DNA of 64,000 nt. Source: Channa striata (Eukaryota; Chordata; Actinopteri; Anabantiformes; Channidae). The stretch lies in assembly GCA_033026295.1 (NCBI GenBank), contig CM065186.1:749001-813000 (forward strand), read 5' to 3'. The notes under the pieces are model-generated. The model saw only the letters and a list, made by a program, of their open reading frames with translations. It was not told the DNA's origin and did no database searches. Positions 40,345-52,500 of the stretch are shown one piece after another. The position numbers were made by a program, and so were the translations under genes. Numbering within the stretch: the first letter of the stretch is position 1; each line of letters starts with the position of its first letter.

Positions 40345-41741
40345 TCTTTTATTTTGTCTCAAATCCAGGTCAACGGCATACAACTTTCAGGAGGACCTGC
40401 TGTAACTCCAAGAGCATGCTTGCTCAGCAAACGGCCCCTGGATCAGTAAAAAAGGGAAAGGTCACTGCTGCCTGTTAGCACAACATCAGCTGGAGAACTC
40501 ACACGGTGGGACAAGCAGGGGCAAGTATGATGTCTTCGGGCAACTCAAAACTTTTTCCAAAGCATTTTCAAATTAATCTACAACTAAAAAATATTCTTAC
40601 TTCATCAATGGAATTACTGTAAAGCTCTTACAAAAAAAGCACACGTCATAAATAGGAAACCGCAGCCCACGACTTGCCCTCTTAACCAAAGCAGGTCCGT
40701 ATTCCCCATCCCCGAATGAAACGATTAAACGACTCTCTCTGTCCCACTCAGGTCATTTGTTTAGCATAAAAAAAGCCAATGGAGCATGTGCACAAAGATA
40801 TGCCCAAAAAAACAAAGTACCCAAAAGAAAGTATTGATGAAAAGGTTTGACAAAGCTGTTGGCTTCAGTCATCAAAAGTCAGCAGCAAACACATCGAGGT
40901 TGTGAATTAAGAGATTTCAGATGAGTCCGGGGAAGAACAACGTAAACAGGGTAAATGTGCAGTTTTGTTTCAGCATCAATGTCATTTGTTTTTGTTTATC
41001 AGGTTTTCTATGAGCACCAGAAAAACTGTAAAGACATTCAAGTCATGCAGATGTAATTTTGGTCACATATGTCAAATCAAAGTCCTTTAAAGCTACGCAT
41101 GATGTTTTCCAAGCGTTTGTGTTGTGGACATGTTTACATCTGGACTACAGCTGATGGCACTAAAATCCTCGGTTCTAGCAACACACTACACCCCTGCACA
41201 TGTGTGTGCAGACGTCACCAGTGTGTTGTGATGGTGTTAAATGGATGCATGTTAGCAACGCCGTCATCGTTGGGCGCAGCAGCTTGAAGAAAACACAATG
41301 TTGTTAACGTGCAACCAGAACTGAATCGTCATGACTTGGTCCCAATGTTATATTCTCATGATAGAAAGTCAAAAGGAAGCAGCTTCTCCAATTACCCCGA
41401 CATGCCCACTGCTGACTTAATTGCATTAAAGGGATAGCTCACCAAAATAATGGAAAAAAAAAAAACAAGACATTTCCCATTTGCCAATAGTAGCATCCAT
41501 CACGCGATCGTTATGTGCCAAGGTTTCCAGACGTTTCTCAGGGATATTTCCTTCTGCTGTCTCAAATGCTGGGAGCATCACACTGCGTTGCAAACAGCAT
41601 AAATTACCTGCACGGTTGAACTTACTCTTTAACTGGCCTAGTGCACTGAGGAAAGCTGAAGGATAACCTGTTCTCTAAATGAATGGTATTTATATAATCC
41701 CCACACAACAGCCATCAATGAATTGTCTCTGCCTACATTTA

Positions 41742-41758
41742 GTGTGTGTGTGTGTGTG
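41742..41758. repeat. (GT)n microsatellite
   Basis: Short GT run inside the presumed nploc4 3' UTR. Confidence 0.85.
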
Positions 41759-43472
41759 AGTCTGCAGCCCGGATTAGCTCATCTGTGCTGTTAAAAGCAC
41801 ATCAGCCACATAAGTGGCTCAGGATTTTAACCAATGGTGCCCAAAATGCTCCAAACTGGAATAGCTTTCTACATTGCTCTGATGGCTGAGATATCCATTA
41901 AACTAGAGTCTAAGCATATGAGGGAATTTTTACATCCCAACTGAGCACTGGAGCACAAAACTTGTGTAAAGGCTGTTCACTCCTAGTTTTATGGGGATTG
42001 TTTAAAATACAGTTGATTTAGAAAATGAGCCCATTTTTCCTCTTAAGTGCCTTTCACATTGTTTTGGAGCTTGTAAACCATTGACAACAGCAGCTCTACT
42101 GCACTGAAGTATTGAAAACTCCATCCAACCTCCATTCTCATCTGTGAGAAGCTCGAGGTTTTTGCTTGAAGTACAGAGAGTAATAACTGGCCTGAACTGC
42201 AGATGAAGCTCTTTTCAAGGTGATTAACACAGACTGCTGTCATCCTGCTGACAGATGGAGAGCACAGACATCAGGGGAGACATGTGGCTATGTTAGGCAT
42301 CTCGGACCTGTGACCTCTCGCACTCTTCAGCAGCAGAGTCTTTGAAGGCTGAGAGATGGTAAATACCTGCAGCAGGGCCCATCAGTGGACAAACACTGGC
42401 TGTGGTCTGGCTGAAAACGCAGATAGGAAAGTGATGGAGAAGAAAGTGGTGAGCACCAGTTGTATCTAGAAGCACCTCACGGCTAATTCAGTGCGAGTCA
42501 GTAAAGATGATGGATGGTGTCCTGGGGCATTTTATCAGAAACAGAACATACAAGTGATAAAATAAGCTACATATTGTGCCTGCTCAAGTTCAAACCAACA
42601 ACGCTACAATTCCAACAAGCGATCAAAGGATTTTTAGGAGCCACTTTTAGTTTGAGAGACAGCTGAAATATAAATCCACCAAAAGAAAATTTGTTTTGCA
42701 ATCAGCCGAGTAAGTGTTGAGGGTGAGGAGCATTTTTGCCTTTCCTAATCCAGGATGTGTTTTCACACTTTTCTTTAAAAGTAATTTAATACTGAAAATA
42801 TAAACTCTCTAGTGAAGTGGATTACTCCAGAGCTCTTTTCAGGTCTGAGCTTTGACCAGTGATTGTACTTGAAGTGGAGGTGTGTCAAAGAGACGAAGAC
42901 CTATAAAAACCACGCTGAAGATTGAAAATGCTAAGCTACAATCAGTTTTAAAAAAAAGAAAAAAGCTTAATTAAATAACAGTATCATTTCTCAAATGTTT
43001 TTATACACAGCAAGATCTTCCCAAGGACGTAGTGAGAGCGAGAGGGGCACTGATGTGAGAGAACATCCCAACACTCTGCTGTTGTCTTGCGACACAGCAG
43101 GATCTATTTGAGCCACAAAGAGGTGATTATTTCAGGGTGGAGGTGCGTTGAGGGAAAGAGACTCAGCTGTAAGTGCTTCACTTAAACATAACTCGCCATT
43201 CATTACAGCTGCTGTGAGGAGGAGGGAAAAATTAAAAAAAACAAAACAAAAAACACATTGTCAGTTTACTTAATTACTCGTTGAATTGGATGTAAACGCA
43301 TCCCAGCCATCAGGGAGCAGAAAACGACAGAGGCTTTGACGTTAGTGGAAAGAAATCGAAAAGGGGATCCAAATCTCACAGCTGGTCCTGGTGCAGTGAT
43401 GTCATTGGCGAGTTAAGAAGAATTGGTGGGTGGGACTAGGTGAGGTCAGGGCAAGGCATGGAAGCAGGGTGG

Positions 43473-43475
<3 letters not shown>

Positions 43476-43514
<39 letters not shown>
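43476..43514. repeat. (GT)n microsatellite beside the nploc4 stop codon
   Basis: About 19 uninterrupted GT units, then a short (GA)n. On the nploc4 mRNA this is a (CA)n tract starting about 20 nt downstream of the stop. Length polymorphism is likely. Confidence 0.93.
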
Positions 43515-43523
<9 letters not shown>

Positions 43524-43536
43524 AGGTGGCTGAGGT

Positions 43537-46500
43537 TTAACTACGGGGCAGGCTGCACATTTCACAGTGCTCTGTGCCAGGCTGGTTCATGAAGGTGCAG
43601 TGGAGGCAGGACCACATGGCGGAGGAGGAGGCAGGAACTGAGGGGCCACCAATGGCCCCATAACCCAGAGAGCTGGGGGGCTGCCCACCTACAGTACCTG
43701 GAAGGCCAGAGGAAAGAGAGGTTAGCCATCTGCGGATTCATCGGACAGCTGTCCCTCTGTATAACTCTAAAAAAGTAGAAACTGAAATGCTGTATCCCTC
43801 AGGGAACTACATAATGCGCCTATTGGGGTCGAGAAGTCTTGATGTTCCTAGAACTCAAGGCGACCAACCGAGACTTGTGCACTGCAGGAACGCATTAATG
43901 CACGATGACCACACATTTCTTAAAACCCCTCCCTGGTTCAGGCCATGAGCTCATTTTTTAGGACAGGACAGGATATGACGTTATTGATGCCACAGTGGGG
44001 ACATTCAGCAGCAATACGAACAAAGAACAAACTTTAGTTTTTGATCAGGATTTCTCAAAATTCATAGTTTTCAATCTTTCGTTTCATGATCTTTCATCTA
44101 CTATTATGTTACTCATTTTTTTGGTATCAACATATGTAGGCAGCTACTGGCATCAAAGCCATGACTTTGGTAGTGTAGTGGACAACAGGGAACTTGGACC
44201 AAGCCAGCAGAAATTCCCTGAGGGGCAGAGACTTACTGCACAACTGCTCGATGGTGGCCCACTGCTCAGACTTCTTCCAGGTCTGTGCCAGATCCTCATT
44301 CGAAGTCTTTACTGCATCTAGTAGCAGACCGATGCTGTCCTGCAAAAAACAACAAAAATATTCCAACTCATCTACCTTCCAGGCAAGAGGTTACGTTCAG
44401 TACATCCGCCAGCAGCTTTTTGTTTTGTCAGACTGGGGAAAACATGCAAGTTGATCAGGTAGTTCATCATTATCACAACACAGAAAAACAATGTTTTCCC
44501 AAAAGGTTTCTCAAAAATCTAACCCACGTGAAAACATCCTGCCAACAATAACCACTTGCAGACTGGAGAAGAATGCGGCCTTATAGATTTTCCGCGTTAC
44601 AAATGAGTAACAAATGGTAAAAACGAAAAAAGGCTTTGAAGTATTGACTTACTCTCAGAGGCATGACTTCATTAGTGACGAGGAAGAGGAGCAGATGGAA
44701 GTCTGACACAATGTCTAGAAATAACGTGGAGTTGCACTGGGACAGGTATGTTGCTAAACTGTGGAAATCCTGCAGAAACACACACACCACAATAACATTA
44801 AGAACTTCCTGTGACCTCTGGAGCATACAGACGTCAACGCCATGCTAATTGTGTCAGACACTAGTCTGTGAGTTGTCATGTCAGGCTGAGATAAATACAG
44901 GAGATAAAACATTTACATTTAGTCATTTTTCAGACGCTTTTATCCAAAGCAACTTACAAGTGAGGAACAAACAAGCAATAAAAATCGAAGTTAAGGAGAA
45001 AAACATCGAAGTAAAGTGCTATTACAGAAGTGTTTCGGTTTCATAAGGTGCAAGTAAAGGAAAAGAAAAAGAAACCCAAAGAGGACTGAAGTCTCTTTGG
45101 GTGGATGACCTCCGTATACGACAGTGTTTGTTAGAGTTTGTGGGACAAACTGACAACCTGATTGACTCAGGTTTCTGCAAGTCACAGATGAAGCCATTTC
45201 CCTAATTAAACTATTCTTCAGATTTTTCCAAGGTGCAAGCTCAGCCGTCCAACGTGTTGTTCTTCATATGAAAGTGAACACGAGATGGATGCCATCTGGC
45301 TTTTTAGTGGTGACAACAGGCCTTATAACAGGAAAACCGTATCACTGGACGACATATTTGTGCCACAAGTCACAGCAGATAAGCAGCTGTGACTTGTGGC
45401 AGCAAAACTTAGGACCCAAATGAAGCATTACTTTGATAACATGCAAAGTGACACTGCGTCTGTCAGTAACTTTTTCTTAGAGGGAGAAGTCATTTGCACC
45501 GAGTTTAATGCTGTATTTTGCCAAACCATGACTAAAAATCAGATGAAGCTCCATTATTGGAACCATCTATTCCTCAGTTTCCAAGTCACTAAAACGTGGA
45601 CAATACCACTCAGCTCTCACTGAGGGCAGATGAGTTAAGGTTGATCAAGGACAATTCAAATGTTCGTGTATCTTTGTTGCATTGTGTGTATGTGTGTAGT
45701 GATGGTGTTCCTGCGTTGCTTGCCTTAAAACCAATTTCCCCTTGGGGATAATAACGTTACCCTGAACCTTGAACATTAAATGTAAAAAGGTTCAAATGAA
45801 TGGATGGTGATTTAGAAATTGCTTACTTGTGTTTCCCCGAGGATATCTCGGTTTTCAATAGGGAAGCGTTGTGTGGAGCAGAAAGTGTACTGAGGATCCT
45901 TTGGAAAAGTGGTAGTAATCTGTCAAAAACAAGACGACCATTTGCTTAAAACAAACCAAGACAGACACAGGATTATCCATATATATATTTGAAAAAATCA
46001 TGCATGTGCACGCCATGTAAATCCAAACTCACATCTATGATAAGGTACTCCACAGGAAGAGGCCGGGCTAGAAACGTGACATCATTTCCAAATTTGTCTT
46101 TGTCCTGTTGAACAAAAAGAAAAATAACACAACATAACTCTGGACATTTGGATCCAAACTCTTTGGATGCACCTTCCCTCAATATCAAAGCACCTTCATG
46201 TCATTCAGCTCAGAGGTCAAGCAGCTCCTTCACCGTGTATTCTCAGAAACAAGCCCATTACACATTATGCATAATAACATTTTGGATAGAGATTATTTTA
46301 ACCAGTCTTACCTTGTAGAAGACGTCCGGTACGTACTGTTCAGAGCTGGACTCCTTAGCGTAGCCCAGCTCCGGCGCATCTTTGCATGGCAGGAGGCACT
46401 CATCTCTCACCAGAGCCATGCACTGATTGGACACCTGGTAGCCTTCAAAGTGCACCTGGTTATCTGGACCGCCTGCGGTTGAGGGAAAATCTCAAGAGTC

Positions 46501-49500
46501 ACTTTATTTCTGTTCTCTGAATCAACAAACTTGGTCTGTTCTGGTTTGTCTGAGCTACTTTAGGAATATCACTCTGATTCCTAATTCAGATTGAGTCATG
46601 CTTTGAATGTTTTTTGAACCATATATATATATCTTCATTCAGTTAACCAGATAAACAACAAAAAGGTTCTGCTTGTTGTAACAAGCTGGTGTGGATGCTG
46701 TAAAATGTATTTCAATGTTTGTCAAATGTGCAGTGGGTTTCCCTGTTGAGTTGCAGTGGAAGGATAGTAACAAAAGGAAAAGCTCTGTACGATGTCCACC
46801 TAATGAAACTAACTGCAAAGACTAAAGCCTTATTTTGTCTTTACTGATAACACTTTTAAATACCTTACGCAGATGTTGGACAGTGGATTTTGGCCCCATT
46901 AATTGTCTGTTAGAACCTTCTGGAGGGATCTCTTACAGTCCTGAATTAACAGGATGGATAATTGTGGTTTTAGGAAATGAATAAAATGTGTTTTTAGGGC
47001 TGCGTCGCTGTTCTTTTAAAGCTGGGGACATCCCTGAAGACAAAGTCAAAGATTGGACATCTGACTCTTAGACCATTTCTGCCGACCCTCACAGATTTCT
47101 GTTCTCTGACAGTCTATACATATGCAACTCATTTACACCATGACAGACGGGAAAGTAAAGCAGACAGACTCTGTCTGGCACACGTAACTGTGACATCGCC
47201 TTGAAGATGCTGCATTAATCCAAGCAGTGATGAAGTAATTGCTGCGTGTTGTGCAGACTTCACAAGAAGGCCTTCGTGTTATTAACAAAGGGAGGCATAA
47301 ATGCTTGGCCTTGAGCCCACAGGCCAAACTCTTTTTGCAGACATACATCTGGCTCATATCACACTGCTCCACTGGCCTCCAAATTCCTACATACACAAAC
47401 TAAGTAGATCCTTGAAAGAAATGAATAAAAAACAGGTATCTTACAGCCCCAAACTACAATAAAAAAATAACATCAGTACAACATAATTTCCAACTGGGTG
47501 GTCAAGAGATGAAGCTGCTCTATACCATGTATTTTGAAATTTGACATGAATGAGTTTAAAGCTAGTCAGCAACAAAAAGATAAAAACCATGTGGAAATGG
47601 AAGTGCACATTTTTGTCTCCTCTATTGTCTTGCTGTTGGTACACGGCTCCTCTCCAGCTTCACATGATATTTGAACTATTAAATTATTAAAGGTTCTATG
47701 TAAGCCACATGTAATAATTGAGACAAGTAATTGAATTGGAGCAGTTTTTCAAATTATTTTCAGCTTTTACATTTAACAAACACCAACCTGTTGCCACCAC
47801 GGTCACAAATTTGGAGCCAAAATGTCCATCGCGAGAAAGCCTGCAGGGATTCGGATGCTGATTCTGGAAGTATCCTGCTGTTATGCACTCCTCTGCACTC
47901 AGGTAATGAGAGTCCTAAGAGAAGCAAGAACCACGATAAAAACACAAAGAAGAGGCACGACTGACAGACAAACAGCCATCGAATGAGCAGTGTTGTCACC
48001 TGATTTCTTGTGTATCGAACTGTGCCTATCCTTGTATCCTCAGAGAGCAGATCAGTGAAGATCCAACCCACCTCAAGATCACAAACAAAACACATTTTTA
48101 ACAATTGGTCTGCAAAACAATTGGACAAGTAGGATACATGAATATTTATCCAGCGTGTTAGATTTTTTTATTTAACAGATCGCATCAATAACTGTTATAA
48201 CAATTAGCAGATTCATTGTGAAGGGCCTAAAATTAAATAGTCTTAATCCCGAGGGGTTTGTTTCAGGAATGACTAAAGTTACTTTATTTCTTGTCTATGA
48301 AGTGTGACTGCGTGAACTTAGCAAAACTTTTGAGCCATCTGGATTTTAATCTCTGAGAATTCTGAGAGAGTTAATACAAAATCTGATGAAGCAGCCTGTC
48401 TTTCTTCAGATTTTTTTAGATGGGTTTACAGTAGATAAGCAGGTAAACGTGTCAACATTGAGTGAGTATTGGTGAGAAATGACCTTTTGACCCATCATTC
48501 AGCCATCACTATTTAACCAATAATAAAACAATATAATAATGCAAAAGCAGTTTACTGTCCTGAAACTCTTCTGGTTGACTGGGGTAAATCCCTTGATACA
48601 TTCGAAATCAATTCTGCCTAAGTGGTTGCACTGTAACCTGACAGGGGGGCATAAATCTGCTTGTAGCCTAGAGTTCAGTTTGTCACACTCTGCTAGCACT
48701 TAGTGTAGTAAAACCATGAGACACCCTGACTAAAGCCACTGACAGACACAGTGTCCAACACAGCCAACCTTGCACAGGCCCAGTTTGGCAGCAATTTCAT
48801 CCACTGCTGCAGCTTTGGGATCCTCCAACAGTTCTAGGCTGTTCTGAGTGGCATTCTGAAACACAGCAGGAGAGAGTGTTGAGTCTAAAGGACAGCACAA
48901 CTCAACAAGGCGATAAGTTTAATCATGAAAGTGAAAAATATTGTACTGAACAACAAAGGCCCCTGTTAATGCACAGATTATACTGTACTATACTTTTTCA
49001 AGCAAGTCAAAAACAGGGACACAGGAGGCATTTAGGTTTTCTCACCTGTGGGGGCTCGTAGATGGCAGCCACCTCAGCTCTGATGCCCAGAGGGATGTCT
49101 TTGTGCTCTGTGTACCTGCCATACAGGTAGCCCATCCTCTGGCTGCCTGTCTTCCTCCAGAAGTCCAGGAAGCGGTCAGCGATTGTGTGGTTTTCAAACA
49201 TGATGTTGTCCACATGTCTGTATTTCTAATGAAGAACAGAGAAATCTTCAACTGCGCATTTTGTTCCTGGGTCACAGGTTTGGTGGATTGATCCCCAGCG
49301 CCTACTGTCGACATGCTGAGGTCAGATCTAGCTTAGCCTCATCTGAAAGCTTGCTGCCATCAGTGTGTAAATTGGCGATACTGAGGCAAATTGTACTTTG
49401 AATAAAGTACTACATAAATGCAACTATTTACCACTACCATCATTTGAAATAAATATTCATTTAATAAGACAAACTTTTATTTGTCTCACAGACTTTGGAA

Positions 49501-52500
49501 ATTTCTATGTTACAGCAGCAGAGAATGTGGCAAAAAAGAATATGAAAGATAGTATATACAATCTAGTATATACGGATTACAGTACATACAATCTAAAATA
49601 AAAAATAAATCATCCTCCCACATAATCACACACCTAATGTACCAACAACTAATTATGAAACATGTCACCGCAACACTATCCCCTGTCTAATTCAGTCATG
49701 CATACATAACAGGTGACAGCCTGCATAAGGACACAAAGAGAAAGGTGCTGCTGCTTTATGATTATCCATACAAGCATGAAAGATGTTTTTTATTCCAAGG
49801 TAATGAAGAAATGTCTCTAAGCTCAGTCCTAAGACGCATTCTTCCTATTTTTGTTTTATTCTCACTGTTTTATCATTTATTGGTTCTCGCTGCTCCTGAC
49901 AGTGGTTTTAAAGTATAACCATCAGCCACTGTGACTGACATGCTCTTTTAAAGTACAAAAACTTAATAACATAAAACAAACACAATAAAACTAAACAAAC
50001 TCTCCCAAAATCCTGGTCTACTCAGGCAGAGACTAGCCCCCAGAATGTCTGACAGAAAACCACCAAACAAGCTTTAATGTTGTCGATCTCCTGACCCTCT
50101 ACAACACAGAAATGATCAGAAATAAACTCCATGCACAGGCACTTGTCATATCTCCTCTGTACTGCTGCAAAGCCCTGCTGACGGGGCTACCAGATGCAAA
50201 AACGAAAACCCACCACACAGCAAAGATTCAAAGCAAAGGTCCTCAATTCAGTGGTCCCACATTGGTGGAACAAGCTTACCAAACTCAGCAGCTTTACTCC
50301 CAATGTTCAAAGAACTGCTGAAGACTGAACTCTTCTGCAGTCTCCTGTGAACTTAGAACTATTGTTCTTGCTAACATCACTAAATCTCTTTGGATGAAGC
50401 ATGTGTCGAATGATTAGAAATGTGCACTCACAGGAATATGCAACATCCTCACAGCACATGGGCGTCAATTTTACTTTACGTTTATGTAAAACTTTACGTC
50501 ACAAACGTCCACCACACACCTGTCTGTTCAGTGTGATGGCACTGGGCTGGCACTTGGTGCAGATCCCCTCTGGCCAGGGAGGATGACCCTCACAGCCCGA
50601 CTTGATCTTACAGCTGATGTTCTCCAGAGCAGCAAACTTCCCTCTGTGGGAAGTATAAGCAGTGTTGGAATCTGAAAGTGGATCCTACTTTGCACTAAAT
50701 AAATAAATTAAAAAAAAACACGTACTTATCAGCTCCACCGGTCAGCTTGCGAAGGTATGCATGAAATGACATGTGCTTCACCGGTGGGTCGAGGTGATTC
50801 AGGTAGTCTTCATCAAAAGGCTGCAAAAGAATTTTTTAAAAGGTGAAAGAGAGAAAAGAGTCTTATTGTAGTGGCTGAAGCGTGTATGACCTTGCAGGAA
50901 ACAAAAAACAAGCATCAACTGTCTTACCTCCAACGGTACACAGTGCACACATTTCCCAAGGGCACCATGGCGACATCTGTAACAAGAAGATGACTGTTGG
51001 GAGTCTGACATTCAAATGGAAATCCACGGTCTACACAATGTTTGTGTCACTTTCTTACAGCTGTGGATCTCGGTTCCTGTAGATCTTGCCATCTTGCTTT
51101 GCCAAATACTGATCAATCTCATCCTCTTGCACCTGAGGAGCTGAGAATGGTCGAGGGATAATGGAGGATGATGAAGACGACGAAGATGATGATAAGATAG
51201 ATGGTAGTGATGAAGATGTGTGTGGGGTGGCTGTATCCATCACTTCCCCAGATGAAGAAGAGGATCCTGAAGGGAACAGAAATAGCATATCGCCATGCCT
51301 AAAAAAAAGAAAGAAATGAGATGATCAATGTCACAGTACACTTACATATGTTAATCTAGATCAAATAAATATTGGCTCAAGGATTTTACTGCGAGAACAT
51401 ACTGTCAACAGATACATAATACAGCTATTTTCTGATTGCAAATGTAAGTTACACATGCTGTATATGTAAACTTAACATCCTCTAAATTTAAGTTATGATT
51501 AGTGAGTTTTCATCACGAGTATTATTTTTATGCCTCAATGACACATTGGTTTATACAAATTGGTTTGGATCAACATCAACAAATAACTTGCCCTGAGGTG
51601 CTAGCTAATGTGGAAAGTGGATTTTAAATACTAGTAATATTACAATATTGGGTGGTGATTCTGACTCTGACTCCCTCCATTCAATCATTGTAAAGCAAAG
51701 ATTCTCAACCGTGGTCCTCAAGGTACCCTTACCCTGATACCTGCCCTAGAGGGCCTCGTGGACTGGGGTTAAGAACCACTGTGCTATGGCAAATCTACTA
51801 CTACTTCTCTTTCGCAGGGGTCGCCACAGCGAATCGCCGCAGCAAATCATCCTTTTCCGCCTCACTCTATCCTGGGCATCTTCCACTCTGACACAAGCCA
51901 ACCTCATGTCCTCTGTTAGCAAACTGTGCTATGGTAAATACTGAATAAAAATGTATCTGACATATTGAAATAATCACTGCATAGCATCAAACGCTTTTTG
52001 TTCAGTTATTGCTTGATTAAAATAAGGGAGGCCCTGGTTAAATATAGTACATTTATCAATTTAAATTTGCTTATGTCTTCTGTAACTGATATGATTAGAT
52101 CCTATAAAGTCAAGATGTGTACCTCTATTGGATTTTTTTTTGGAGCTGTAGAAACACTCAGTTCTATTGCAGTTGTTCACTGGTGTTATGAGGCCAAGTA
52201 TCTTGTCTCACAGTCTCTTTGTAAGGGTAAGGATCAGCTTCAATCTAACCCGGATGGTGAAACCTAATTCGCACAGTCCATTTGCTTTGACATACTTGAT
52301 CTTAAGCAGGCTGAGGGTTTTGTTCTGGGAAAGGATCTCTCCGGTCTTGTTGCGGTTCTGGTAAACAGAAAACCCATTGGAATTGAACCCAAACTCTTTG
52401 GCCACCTGTAAGAGAAGTGGATGTAGTAAGGTCAATAGAAAACAAAAACTGCCCGTTTTTCATCACTTGAGGATAATTCTAAAGCCATTGGGATCTATAT

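Larger units (their letters stand above)
40345..43536 (-). other. nploc4: probable nploc4 3' UTR
   Basis: There are no coding exons between the nploc4 stop at 43537 and a minus-strand AATAAA at 40348-40353, which would give a 3' UTR of about 3.2 kb. A (CA)n run on the mRNA sense begins about 20 nt after the stop. The end is inferred from the poly(A) signal only. Confidence 0.5.
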
